A program made the translations under genes and the position numbers. From NCBI GenBank assembly GCA_030267565.1, contig BRXU01000020.1, forward strand, positions 2,497,501 to 2,561,500: a DNA stretch of 64,000 nucleotides. The letters run 5' to 3'. Source of the DNA: Pleodorina starrii (lineage: Eukaryota; Chlorophyta; Chlorophyceae; Chlamydomonadales; Volvocaceae). The first letter of the stretch is position 1; each line of letters starts with the position of its first letter. The notes under the pieces were generated by a model. That model was not told the origin of the DNA, searched no databases, and saw nothing but the letters and a program-made list of their open reading frames with translations. Positions 12,488-23,483 of the stretch are shown here, piece by piece.

Positions 12488-12565
12488 CCACCTGGTCTGG
12501 TCTAGTGACACCTCATGGTCTTAGGACAGTCGAGGTCACAGGTTCGATCCCTGTGGAGACCCCCG
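12488..12565 (+). repeat. tRNA-like segment, possible SINE head
   Basis: It contains an A-box-like TGGTCTAGTG at 12498-12507 and a B box GGTTCGATCC at 12541-12550. The B box sits in a perfect six-base-pair T arm (CACAGG/CCTGTG, loop TTCGATC). An ACCTC/GAGGT stem (12510-12514/12532-12536) could be an anticodon stem, but the loop is 17 nt and only one base separates it from the T arm. The flanks do not form a seven-pair acceptor stem. It is therefore not a functional tRNA; a tRNA-derived SINE head fits better. No target-site duplication was identified. Confidence 0.42.
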
Positions 12566-12812
12566 GCTACCGCTGGGTGTGAGATTATGGCTAGCTGCTA
12601 TGAGTGGAGTTGGTGGCCGAGTTGATTGGCCAGGATTCACACGTTTGAGTGGTGGCGATCGCTGAACCCTCTGTCTCGGTGGTAGATTGGGTGAATGGAT
12701 GAGGTCCGCCCAAGAAGGCAGAGCTATCCCAGTTGTACAATGAGGATCGTCTGGAAGGTTCTGTGGTGCGGATGGTGCCCAGAGGAGAATGGGACCATAC
12801 CGTACAACTGTA

Positions 12813-12816
<4 letters not shown>

Positions 12817-12847
<31 letters not shown>
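12817..12847. repeat. (TC)n microsatellite
   Basis: About 15 uninterrupted TC dinucleotides in otherwise gene-poor DNA. Confidence 0.95.
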
Positions 12848-12850
<3 letters not shown>

Positions 12851-14140
12851 CCTTCGTCCACTTGTTTTGTACGGTACCCCACTGTAAGGTTTCACTTGAT
12901 GCAAAACCCTCTTCAGATAGGAAGTTGCTCGTAGGTAATCGTAGGAAGTTGTTTATAGCAAGTAGCTCATATGTAACAAGTCGCCCGTAGAATATTATGT
13001 TCTTCTCGAGCAGCTCTAATGTTTGATGAGCTGAAGCTTTCTGTGGATAGTTTATCAAATTTATTTAAAAGATGTAATGCAATGACAAAATCTGTCCAAC
13101 TAGTTCGGTTAGCTTCTTCATGCTACATTCCTCAGCGCATGTCGCCAGAGTTCTTGATAAATAGAATTGCACTCAGTTCGCATCGTGCAGTAGTTTGACA
13201 GCCCTGCTAGTGGCCTACAATCATTTGGAGCTAGCGTTGTGCTGGTGAGTGCATGGAAGGTCGCGGCGGCTGCCTTTCCTTGTCGCCATCTTTCATCTTT
13301 TGCACTTGTCCGTTTGTTTACATGGCGCCATTAACACTGTGTCAAAGCGCATATTTGACAGGAAGCGCCAGGGAATGAAGTGTCGCTTCGCTCGGCCATG
13401 GAACGGTTGTATGTCGCACTTGCTTGCTTACAGGAAGGAACCGCAGTAGCGGGTGGCTTGACAGTCATACTTTGCACCCGCTTGCACGCGCATCCCGCCA
13501 TTGGAGAGGTGTCCAGGAGAGGGCGGTGCCAGCATGGCAGTTGGGATGTGAAGGGATGGACGCCGTCCAGTCAAGTACTCGACGGAGGCTCGTAATGTAA
13601 GTGTGGCAGGTTTCATTGCTTTCAGCAGAATGTATGGTGAGAGCGATTGGGTTGGGTTGGGGAACGGCTTCACTCGCTCAGAGTGTGTGATGGGCGGACC
13701 GGCCCGTGAACGGTTGCGAGTACATACAAGTGCGCGCCCTTTCGGGCGCGGGATGCCATAGCGCCCGTTCCATCCGTTGGCGTTGCGTAGCGTTGCGTTG
13801 CGTTGTGTTGTGTTGCGTTGCACACGAGGAGGCGCGCGCGCGACTTCAATTGTGCATACACTTGCACGCGATTTGTGACTTGCAACGAAAATGCAATCGT
13901 GTACACGTGCTACTTAGGGGGGCGTTGCGTTGCACAGCGTATGTAGCGTAGCGTAGCGGAGCGCGGCGTTGCATTGCACGTGTGCAAGGACGCGCGCGCG
14001 ACTTTAATCGCGCACGTTAAATTGCAACTTGCGACGTGCTGCTTGCAGCGACAAGGGGTTGGTGTCGGCTTCCTTGAAGCCGGAAAAAGGGCGGGGCCCC
14101 ACTAAATCCGTACGGGTTAAGTTAAGTGCTAGGGCGGCGA
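12848..14140. other. Gene-poor interval with (GTTGC)n repeat
   Basis: No coding region supported. A (CGTTG)n/(TGTTG)n pentamer run lies at about 13779-13822, and related GTTGC-rich text recurs at 13920-13980. The segments 13830-13880 and 13985-14040 share a TTGCACACG...GCGCGCGCGACTT pattern, suggesting an old local duplication. Confidence 0.5.
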
Positions 14141-14142
14141 GG

Positions 14143-14395
14143 GCGTGAAATGTGAGAGTGTCGACATTCCTGCTGATAGACAGCCAGAGCTTTTTCCCGA
14201 AATTCCTGCTGAGTCGTTATCAAGGCCTGCCGGCGCCGCGCGAAGCGCGTCATCCCGTCGGGTGCATGAGCGCATGTGTGCATCGACCAAAATACGGCAT
14301 TTCCAAAGCGAGCGGCGAGGGCGTCAACTGTGAGAGTGTCGCATCGACATTCCTGCTGATAGGCAGCCAGAGCTTTATATCTGAAATGCCTTCGG
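14143..14395. repeat. Local direct repeat, about 60 bp
   Basis: The segments at about 14147-14195 and 14328-14380 share GGCGAGGGCGT, GTGAGAGTGTCG and ATTCCTGCTGATAG followed by CAGCCAGAGCTT. They are about 180 bp apart and have diverged slightly. No coding sense was found. Confidence 0.7.
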
Positions 14396-15190
14396 CTTCA
14401 GCAATCCGACTCATGTTTAGCATCGCGCGCCGTCTCGGCACTGTGCAACTCTTCCGGCCAGTGCATTGGCTGAAGTTACTTGACAGTAGACATGGAGTGT
14501 ATCATTTACACATCACGCAGGCTGACTTGCCAATAGAAAGACAGCGGAACTGTTTGCGAGGGTAGCGACGACGTGCAGTTGCCGACGAGAGTGCACAGGC
14601 TTCGCTACTGAGGTATTCGCCGTAGAGGAGGCTTGACTGCTATAACATTAGGACAGGGAATGTAGAAGTCCATTCCCTAGGTTGCCGACTGGACTTGTTG
14701 GGCGGCCCGCAGAAGACCGCTGCATAGGGCTGCATCGTGCGTGCAATTTGCGGCTTGGCGTCCAACAACCAGCATTTTGCCCCTCATGGTTTGCACCTTG
14801 CAACCTTTGTAATAGCAATATGCGTCAAGACGATCGGACCGGCTAGCAGAGCTGCTGTGGTGTGGTCACGGGACGAATGTTCGCAATGCAAACATAGTTT
14901 GTTTCTGAAACGAAGATTCATTTCACGCCGTCATGTCAGAATCCCACCTTAAGGAACGATGAATCATCTGGAATTAATTATAGGCCGAGAGGTGTTGGTT
15001 TGACCTCGGCCTCGGTCCATGGAGACTGCCAAACTGGTTTTTCTCATACGAGGCTGGGTTCCAATAATTAATTTACCGTGCAATAAAGAATGTAATCTTT
15101 TACTTATGCAGACTTTCCGTTGGCCGAAAGTCTGCACTTGCCTTTTTACAGACATCAGACAGTGCGGGCACGGACATGGGCAATCCTACA

Positions 15191-15231
15191 GGGCGGGGCC
15201 CCCCTGGGCGCTTCGCGCTGGGGCCCCGCCC
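15191..15231. repeat. GC-rich inverted repeat
   Basis: A perfect 12-bp stem (GGGCGGGGCCCC / GGGGCCCCGCCC) encloses a loop that itself contains GCGCTTCGCGC. The first arm plus flank also occurs near 14090, so it may belong to a dispersed short repeat. Confidence 0.75.
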
Positions 15232-16562
15232 AAAAATGCGATGGTGCACGCGGGTGACTTATGGCGTTGCGGAGCATAGCGGAGTGCGCACGACACTGTT
15301 CATGCACATTGAAATTGCGACTTGCAATTTGCGAGGAAATGCGATCGTGAACACGTGCTCATGAGGTGTGTCATCAATGAATCATAAGCCTGCCTCCACT
15401 AATAATGGATTTCCTTGAACTTAGGTGTCCCCATCCACTGTCCTGATATCACAGGAGGAGGTGTGCAGCATCCTTCACGATCAACGAAAGACACCAACAG
15501 TTGCAATCCAAGAGTGTTCATCCAGATGTTTCTGCTGCTGGGTATCTAAATAGATAATAACTGAGCCACAGGCTGCAGCAGAGGAGCGAAGGAGCACTGG
15601 CCGACATGTGGCTGACACAGTAACCCTGGGGATCGTACACTATTGCCAGCCCGGTGGCTTGAACTCCTTCAGGTATGTCTTGGTTACTGTAGGTTTTCAT
15701 CCCATGGTTCATAACATTGCGTGTGCGTGGGCCAATCTGCTATGGATAGTGTATCAACCTGCTGGTGGATTGTCGTCCTAGTCGGGGTTATGACCTGGTT
15801 GATTGTTGATATCAATGTACTTCTGCCATGGGAGACATTGTCCTTGGGTCACCTTGAGGATCTGGTATCCCATCTGTGTTGCTGTTGCTGTTTCATCAGG
15901 TGGCTATCATGTATCATCATGTGCCATTTCGTTCTGTTTGTCTGGGATTCTCACCAGCCTCCATGCATGCATGGTGCACCGGTGCTGGGGATGGATTATT
16001 CAACAGCCCTGCATGGCCAGTTGTCCTTTGAGACCATCCAGTCATGACTCCTCACCTTAGGTTGGGCCCATTCTACGTCTACTTTTATTTCAAGGCAGGT
16101 GAGGGGAGGGCGGGGGCTGACGGGGGATTCATACTAGTGCATTGCCCTTATTGGGGTGGTAACCATTTGTGGTGTCCCCTTTAGTGATGGCAGTGCATTC
16201 CCATTTCACCAGATTATATTCACTTTTTGAGTTAGGTAGACGAGTAAGTTGTGTTGAGGTTAAGATTGCTGATGGTGACCCATTTGCAGATTTCTGCAAC
16301 TATACAAACTGCCCTTTCTTGGTCCCTGATGAAGAGGTGCTGTGTAATGCTTAGGCCATGTATGCTGGTCTCTGGTGACGTCCCCTCAGCAGGCAAAACT
16401 GTGGACCCATGGAGCATACATCCAGAGTGAGGAGCTGATCATCAGAGACCAGTTTGGTCATGCAGCCCCTGTGGTCGGTGCGGGTTATACAGGACCTAAT
16501 CACAATGTTCAAGGGTAAGTGGAAATTAGTATAAGGATCGCACCCAGACCCCAAAAACCTTA
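15232..16562. other. AT-richer gene-poor interval
   Basis: Base composition is visibly less GC-rich than the first 14 kb. Frames of up to about 108 codons exist (for example 15721-16047) but show no motif or splice structure, so I call no gene. Confidence 0.45.
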
Positions 16563-16860
16563 AGGGGGGTCTTCCTATGATTCTCCTCCATAGAATCGAG
16601 TAACAAAAGCACTTTTGGAAAGATCTTCAAGGGTGGATTAATAATATGTTTTTAGGATACCTCACTACCCCCCTTTTTGAAGGAGGTATGACCCTTTCAA
16701 GGTTGGGGCTGGTCATGAGCCTGTCACTGTAGCTGGGTGGGTGCTGCACATCTGTAAAGTTCCAAATAATTGATAAGCACATAAATGGGTGCTGATTTAA
16801 GCCCTTAAGAAGTCATGAGTTCAGTTCCCATAAACAAGTGTTTACTCTCATACTCATAAG
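16563..16860. repeat. Subtelomeric module X, copy 1
   Basis: It starts with GGGGGGTCTTCC, continues through CCATAGAATCGAG and TACCTCACTACCCCCC, and ends near a T-arm-like GAGTTCAGTTCCC. The first roughly 170 bases align by eye with 60377-60555, with many substitutions. In both places an octamer array follows within about 150 bp. No coding potential was seen. Confidence 0.7.
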
Positions 16861-16920
16861 AATAGGAAACATGTGTCTAACTACTCAATGAAAAATACAG
16901 CTTGATTATGTATATGTCAA

Positions 16921-17108
16921 TCAGGCTCTCAGGCTCTCAGGCTCTCAGGCTCTCAGGCTCTCAGGCTCTCAGGCTCTCAGGCTCTCAGGCTCTCAGGCTC
17001 TCAGGCTCTCAGGCTCTCAGGCTCTCAGGCTCTCAGGCTCTCAGGCTCTCAGGCTCTCAGGCTCTCAGGCTCTCAGGCTCTCAGGCTCTCAGGCTCTCAG
17101 GCTCTCAG
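16921..17108. repeat. Octamer array (AGGCTCTC)n
   Basis: About 23 perfect copies of an 8-bp unit run directly into TTTTAGGG repeats without a spacer (CTCTCAGG then TTTTAGGG). The unit has the same period, and the same AGG start when written in register, as the telomeric AGGGTTTT unit. Confidence 0.97.
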
Positions 17109-17197
17109 GTTTTAGGGTTTTAGGGTTTTATAGGTTTTAGGGTTTTAGGGTTTTAGGGTTTTAGGGTTTTAGGGTTTTAGGGTTTTAGGGTTTTAGG
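17109..17197 (+). repeat. Interstitial telomeric repeat 1, (TTTTAGGG)n
   Basis: About eleven copies of TTTTAGGG, with one TTTTATAGG variant near the start. The G-rich strand runs left to right, the orientation of a right-hand chromosome end. It is followed immediately by the duplicated 2.9-kb block. Confidence 0.97.
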
Positions 17198-17698
17198 TAT
17201 ACTCAACTGAGGACGCAAAACCTGCATTTATTCGTGATGCAACACCAATTCGATACGATCAAGGAAATGACAGCCTTGGCATCATGATCGCAGTTTCGTT
17301 TCCAAAGAATTATTCCAAGAACGGGCTGTGACGGGGCACTTGCTAACTCCAAAGCTTCCGTTGATACCATGCTTGCCAAATCAGAGTTTCCGAAGGATGA
17401 ATCAAGTCGAATCCCATCCGAAACTGATGTCTGACGTGCCATATATCTTAACTTAGATTGTCGGTTGGGTTTCGAACCCGCACGGTGTATGACTGGGGCT
17501 CGCCGCCTCCCAAATGCACATGCATCACCCGCTTAGACAAGTAATTAGGAGGATTCGAACCCGTACGGGGTTCGGCTCGATACCAAATTGTAGGTTTCAG
17601 CCAAAGGACCTATTGATATGCTCTGCGCAGCCCAGAACTGCACTTATCCCCCCTGCCATGACAGGAGATGGCCAGTGAGATCATATCTCTCAGGGGGG

Positions 17699-18238
17699 GC
17701 CAGGTTGACCGTCACCTGGCAGCAAGTGGATGAATTGGGGCTTGCATGCTTGCCAGACGGTCAGGCGTGAAACCCTATCCCGACTGGTAACGGATGCGAG
17801 TTAAGTAGAGGGGTGTATTACGCCCCTCTTACCCAAAACCCACACACTGACCCATGGATTTCGAATCCATTGGGATGATGAATGGTTCCACGAAGGTGCA
17901 TCCACGAAGGCGATTATGACGGTTCTGATCCTTACCATAACATCAGGGCTTTTTGAGTCATAGACCTGATGGGTTGGCCTGCCTTCGACAGGTTCCCTGT
18001 CGAAGGCAGATAAGGAGGCGACCGACTGAATCACCAACGGAATTGCACCACGTAAGGGACCTCGGTTGATGGACACATGGGTACTAAGGTTCACGGACCT
18101 TAGGGATGAGATCGCACCTCTTAAGGGGTGGGCCAGGTTGACCGTCACCTGGCAGCAAGTGGATGACTTGGGGCTTGCATGCTTGCCAGTGGGTCAGGAG
18201 TGACAACCTATCCCCACTGGTAACGGATGCGAGTTCGG
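17699..18238. repeat. Internal direct repeat pair in block copy 1
   Basis: 17699-17805 and 18131-18238 share GCCAGGTTGACCGTCACCTG, GGGGCTTGCATGCTTGCCAG and GGTAACGGATGCGAGTT with a few differences. They are spaced about 430 bp apart. The same pair exists in block copy 2. They could be short terminal repeats of a small nested element, but no insertion signature was identified. Confidence 0.8.
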
Positions 18239-19094
18239 TCCAAGAATCAACTTCGGAAGTGAGGTAAGAATGTTGTGCGTCTCTTTTGTTTGTTCTAGCC
18301 GTCTGGGCTAGCTGTACTCACTCGTCATTCTATCATCTCCTGCTTTTACAGGTAGAGATAACCAGCCTCTTCGCCCTGGCACGGCCATCACAGCTAGCAG
18401 CCACGTCAGCAGCTCAGCAACAGCCCCCAGCTCAGCCCCCAGCTCAGCCCCCAGCCCAGCCCAGCCCCCAGCTCAGCCCCCAGCCCAGCCCATTCAGCCC
18501 AGTGGTGGCACATACCGACATGCACGCACACGCACACATATGCACGCACATGCGCACACCCCTGCCAGGGGATGCGTAATACTTCCTGCCTGCGGGCGGT
18601 TCCGGAGTTTGCCGTTGTATTAACATTTCTGTGTTGCCCCCCGCCCAGTGCAGGACAAGCAGTGAAGCTGAGAACACACAGCAAATACCAAAGGCAGCAA
18701 ATAACAGAGCAGCTCGGTCTTTGTAAAGGCCTGGCTAGTAGTAGTATAGGTGTTATTTATTTTTATTATCCTTTCTATCCCTATTAACGGGACTCTACCG
18801 ACTGTCTGCACCATGTTACGGGTGCTTCGAGACAATTATTGTTGGTTTATTTTCCTATTTAGTATCCATCCCCCAGTAATCCCGGTTAATCCTTTCTTTC
18901 TCCGCCCCCGCCGGACACCCCAGCACCACTTACCCGACATCCGTTACCCGCCGCCTCATTTAAGCAGGAAAAAGGAAGATCTGTCATATCTCACCAAGAC
19001 CTACCAACCCCACCAAGACCTCCCAACCGCCGAGACGTCCCAACCACCAAGGCCGTCATGGACCGTCTATCCCTGCACGCCTACACCTCCGAGT

Positions 19095-19500
19095 TCATTC
19101 CGCACCGCCACCATCGCCGCCGTCACCACCAAGCCCGGCACCGCCGTCCCCGTCCCCTCCTATGCCATTGCCGCCGTCACCGCAGCCAACCAGTCCGCCG
19201 CCGCCGTCGCCGCTGCCCCCTAGTCCGGCGCCTCCCTCCCCTCCCTTACCGCCGTCACCCAATCCGCCCAGCCCAGCACCCTCTCCACCGCCGCCCAACC
19301 CGGCCCCAAGCCTATCTCCTCCCAGCCCCTCGCCGCCAGCTCCTATGCCGCCATCGCCCCGGCCTCCCTCGCTGGAACCCCTGCCTCCGTCCCCGCCACC
19401 GCCATCGCCCCGGCCGCCGACCCCGCCACCACCGTCACCCCAGCCGCCAACCCGCCACCGCCGTCACCCCAGCCGCCGGCCCCGTTACCACCCTCGCTTA
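19095..19500 (+). pseudogene. Proline/serine-rich rod-like segment (HRGP-like)
   Basis: In one plus-strand frame the text is dense in PPSP motifs (for example [34 protein letters not shown]), as in the hydroxyproline-rich rods of pherophorins and other volvocalean cell-wall proteins. It is not a complete pherophorin: no signal peptide or cysteine-containing globular domain is visible. The PPSP character moves into another frame near 19450, so the frame looks broken. An unspliced exon remnant or pure GC-rich low-complexity DNA are alternatives. Confidence 0.4.
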
Positions 19501-20107
19501 CCACAAGCCGCCGTCGCCGTCGCCGCCGCCGCCGTCCCCCCAACCGCCATCACCGCCGCCGTCGCCGCCATTCGTGTTCTTTTTGAACTAACCCAACTTT
19601 CTACCCAAGATTGTATGGACCCCCGCCCTTCCCTTCTGAGGGCATTGACTGCCTTCCAATTCATGCCACCCGCCTTTTGCCTCATAACCCCGCCCCACCC
19701 CCGCCACCACCGTCATCCCAGCCGCCGACCCCACCGCTGCCGTCACACCAGCCGCCGTCGCCGTCGCCGCCGCCGCCGTCCCCCCAACCGCCATCACCGC
19801 CGCCGTCGCCGCCATTCGTGTTCTTTTTGAACTAACCCAACTTTCTATCCACGATTGTATGGACCCCCGCCCTTCCCTTCTGAGGGCATTGACTGCCTTC
19901 CAACTCATGCCACCCGCCTTTTGCCTCATAACCCCGCCCCACCCCCGCCACCACCGTCATCCCAGCCGCCGACCCCACCGCTGCCGTCACACCAGCCGCC
20001 GTCGCCGCCGCCGCCGTCCCCCCAACCGCCATCACCGCCGCCGTCGCCGCCATTCGTGTTCTTTTTGAACTAACCCAACTTTCTATCCACGATTGTATGG
20101 ACCCCCC
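19500..20107. repeat. 244-bp minisatellite in block copy 1
   Basis: Units repeat with ATTGTATGGACCCCC at about 19611, 19855 and 20093 (spacing 244 and 238, the latter missing 6 bp in a CCGTCG run). Each unit encodes, in the same frame, a proline-rich stretch ending SPPFVFFLN and a stop. Confidence 0.9.
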
Positions 20108-20500
20108 ACTCTGGGAACGCCACGTCTTCATGGTCACTTCATGGCGGGTTCATGGCGGAGGCAGGGTTCTCTTCATGGGCTGGTTCATGGCGCGGTTCAT
20201 GGCGTGCTTCATGGGAACGTTTGCCATGCGGAAAAATAGATGAAGACCCGCCATGAAGAGCGCCATGAATCTTCCTGGATCGTTACAAAGGATGCTATGA
20301 AGGGTTCCCGATCTGCCATTAACCACGCCATGAAGAGCGCCATGAATCTTCCTGATTCGCCACAAAGAGCCCTATGAAGGGTTTCCGATCTGCCATTAAC
20401 CACGCCATGAAGAGCGCCATGAAGAGCGCCATGAATCTTCCTGATTCGCCACAAAGAGCCGTAGATCTCTATGAAGGGTACAGCCTGTACGGTCGCCGTT
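20108..20500. repeat. Tandem repeat of about 75-90 bp
   Basis: Three imperfect units carry GCCATGAATCTTCCTGATTC, then CTATGAAGGGTT and GATCTGCCATTAACC, then an extra ATGAAGAGCGCC run. A related TTCATGGC-rich flank lies at 20130-20210, and ATACGGC repeats follow at 20505-20545. Confidence 0.85.
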
Positions 20501-21890
20501 TGGGCCGATACGGCCCCCATACGGCTCTCATACGGCTCCCATACTAGGCAAACATACACACAGAACCATGTCCAGAGTTACAAGGCGGTAAAAACCACCG
20601 TATGCGACGGGTTCCTTTGAGCTCGGGTGCCAAACCCTGAACATAACTAACCTAAGGATAAAAATCCACTTGGCGACGGCTGTACTCACTTGAAATAGCA
20701 TTTGATCGAGCCGCTGACTCCAGCCAAGTCCTCTCCCGGCCGCTAGCGCCACGACATGCCAGCCACGACGACGCGCCATGTCCAGGGAGTCCACGCCAGG
20801 CCGCTAGCTCCAAGCTGCTCGCCACCCAGGCCGTCCGAGCATTTGCACCAGCCTAAGCGTGCAGCCTGCGAGGTGTGATGAACAACAGAATGAGATTAAG
20901 CTATTCGCCATACAAGGTCAGCACATTAAGCATGGAGTGGAACACTGAACAGAACAGTTCCGATACAGGCTAGACGTCCTCCGCATCGCCAATACTTTAA
21001 CTTACTTTTGCAACTAGTTCCTCGTTGCTGCCCATGCTCGTTGGGTAAACGTCCGTGTGGTGCCAACACAAGCAGTAACCGGGCCCGCTGTCAACGCTAA
21101 CGACTCGTGCCTTACCTTGAGCATGAGGTTGCACCATTATCAGCATTGTATCGAACTCGATGAGGGTGTCTGGACTGCCAAGGTGACTGGCTGACTGGTT
21201 GTTACCGCGGTCAAAACATCGCACACACGCAAGGTATCTAGTAAAGCAGTAGCTCTATTGTTTATTACACTATTTTTTATATATGCCAGCGTATAAAACG
21301 TAGCAGTTCCGATTGGTTTGCATCAAGCCAGCCCGAGCATGGATGCCGTACGCGCTTCGGGCGTCAGGCGCCAGGCGGTGCGAAAGTGGCCTCTGACAAT
21401 ACTGGATGCACCTCTGCAAGGCAAACAACAAATTTCCTCGCTTACGTTCCGGTCAAGTCGGCTTTTTTCTTGCGACGTTGTAAATCGAACCGAAACAACT
21501 GCAACTTCGCGTCGTGCCCTCTGCACTAATGAATAAGGCAGTATCTGAAATGCTTCCAATACAATGTAAGGAGGATTATATTGGATGGTAGGCAAGCGCT
21601 GGCCGGAACGGGAAAGCTGGCACCATTCCAGTGGCGCGTGTCAAGCAGGGGCAGGGACAGGGTCGACAACCCATGCTAGTGTCATATGAATCATTAGTTG
21701 TACATTGTTGTCTCTCACGCGGCGCGCCGGGCTTCCCTGGGCGCCAAAACTGGCTCAGGGCTAGTAGCCTAAAAGCTTGGGACGGAGCTATTAGTGCCCT
21801 GCACGCAGCATCCGCCTGCCATGTCGCGTTTCATTCATGCCTTGTCTATGAATAACATGTCCCCAAGGCTCTCTGGGCGCCGGGTCTTGT
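20501..21890. other. No recognisable gene
   Basis: Only short frames without motif or splice structure on either strand. Confidence 0.5.
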
Positions 21891-22210
21891 CGTAGCGGGT
21901 CTGGGCGCTGGTTGCGACCGCGTCTGTCTGGGGGAGCGGCTTGCGTATCCGGGGTCCGGGGATTGCCTGACGGTATTCGGGTTCGGGTCTGGCCGCCCGT
22001 TGCAGGCGCGTCTGTCTGGGGGTGCGGGTTGCGGGTCCGGAGTTGGGGGGATCAGCCCTGACCGGGTTCGGGTGTAGGTCTGGGCGCCAGTTGCAGGCAC
22101 GCCTGTCTGGGGCGGGGAGCGGGTTGCGCGTCCGGCGTCCGGTGGGGATCTGCCCTTACCGTGATCCGGTGCGGGGTCTGGGCGCCGGTTGCGGGCGCGT
22201 CCGTTTGTGG
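21891..22210. repeat. GC-rich 91-98-bp repeats, inverted orientation
   Basis: Four diverged units carry TCTGGGCGCC(A/G)GTTGC near 21897, 21988, 22079 and 22177. The reverse complement (CAACTGGCGCCCAGA) is the motif that flanks the 444-bp array at 23356-23483 and 28420-28525. This is the same family in the opposite direction. Confidence 0.75.
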
Positions 22211-23335
22211 CCCGGGACTTACGGGTCCAGGGCCGGGGAGTCCCTGCCAACGGAGTCGAACCCAAACAACTGCAACTAAAGAATAAGGCAGTATTTGAAC
22301 CGCTTACGATGAAGTACTGAAGAAGAATAGGGAAGCAGGTCAGAGACAACTAACCCGTCCAGCCGTGCGCGAAATGGTTACCTGTTACCCACCCGCAAAC
22401 CACCTGCACGGCAGATAACACGTTGGGGAAATTCCCGTCGCCCGCACTGCTGAGGCAATGTGTACCGTTGCGGACACGTTTCGGCACGGCACTGGAAAAG
22501 TGCACGGGTGCAGGGGAGGCTTAGTGCGGCTCGGCGCCCACCATTGCGTAAATGTACGGCGACACGCCATATGTACGACACCGGAACAGCTGCGAGTGCA
22601 TTCCCGATTTCCCGTGGCAAACTCAAAGGGCCCACTTTGATCCCTTAGTCGCGTCAGGGTGAGACGTTTCGTGTGAGAAACGGCCCCCGGACGCAGGGCG
22701 GTGTCGTGTTGCTGTGTGAAAGGTCCAAAAACGATCCATTCCGACGCGCCATTACAGATGACCTGTAGGGACACGCCCCTGTCGACCGCAGCCAGGTTGC
22801 CAACGGCCGGCCGGCCGGCGACGTCACGACCTCTTACTCCTAATTCCCATCTCCCCCTCGGCAGTGCGGACGTATGGCGCGACGCCGCAGTGCGGCACAT
22901 GCGAGCCCGTCAATAACCACGCATCGGTTACTCAGCAGGGGATCCGGCGGTCCTTCTTGTGTCGAAAACGAGTCCTGTACGGGGGCGTTTGGGTTCTCCG
23001 GCCCCCACCCCGTACCCACGGCCTCCCCTTCGCCGGTTACCCCATGGCAACAGAAGAGGGCGGCGTGTGCAGTGTCATCAATACATCACACGGACGGGCC
23101 GCCCCAGCTATGCACAGGGCCGCTTAATGCAACCAGCTGTAGCCCGAGCGTACTTGGATGGAGGCCAAACGAGCAACAACGACCACCAACGCTTCCTAAC
23201 CCACCCTGTGGTCCTCCCAAACCCAAAATCACCCCGGCTGAGGGTAATGTACGGCTGTCACAAACTCATTATTCCCTCAATCCTCATACGGGATACCCAC
23301 ATCCACTGTACGACAGCAATGGGCCCTCGACGCTC
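22211..23335. other. No recognisable gene
   Basis: Frames of up to about 300 codons overlap on the plus strand because the DNA is GC-rich, and they run straight into the satellite. No domain, start context or splicing supports a gene. CCGGCCGGCCGG occurs near 22806. Confidence 0.45.
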
Positions 23336-23483
23336 CCTGAGAACAGACCCAACAGCAACTGGCGCCCGGATCCGCACCCGAACCCCGACGGGACAGATCC
23401 CCGGCCCCGGGCACCAGACCCGGAACCCCGCAAGAAGCACGCCTGCAACTGGCGCCCAGACGCGCAGCCGAACCCCGACCGGG
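23336..23483. repeat. Left flank module of the 444-bp array
   Basis: It contains two CAACTGGCGCCC units about 93 bp apart and a stretch (CCGGCCCCGGGCACCAGACC, GAACCCCGCAAGAAGCACGC) that recurs almost exactly on the other side of the array (28375-28440). Confidence 0.85.

Larger units (their letters stand above)
17198..20107. repeat. Duplicated 2.9-kb block, copy 1
   Basis: This segment starting TATACTCAACTGAGG is nearly identical to 28560 onward. In the first 1.9 kb I count about a dozen substitutions or small indels. Both copies start directly after telomeric repeats. Inside are an internal direct repeat (about 105 bp), a plus-strand splice-acceptor-like site (TGCTTTTACAG near 18350) followed by an Ala/Gln/Pro-rich frame, a (CAGCCCCCAGCT)n run, a proline-rich segment and a 244-bp minisatellite. 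Minus-strand T-arm-like motifs (GGGTTCGAAACCC and GGGTTCGAATCC) occur near 17475 and 17560. An 80-codon minus-strand frame starting at ATG 17442 is preserved in both copies, but the copies are too similar for this to prove coding. Confidence 0.93.

Noticed and set aside
17460..17600. tRNA genes on the minus strand near GGGTTCGAAACCC and GGGTTCGAATCC
   Set aside because: The B-box-like motifs are present but the T stems pair at only about three positions, and neither D arm nor acceptor stem forms.
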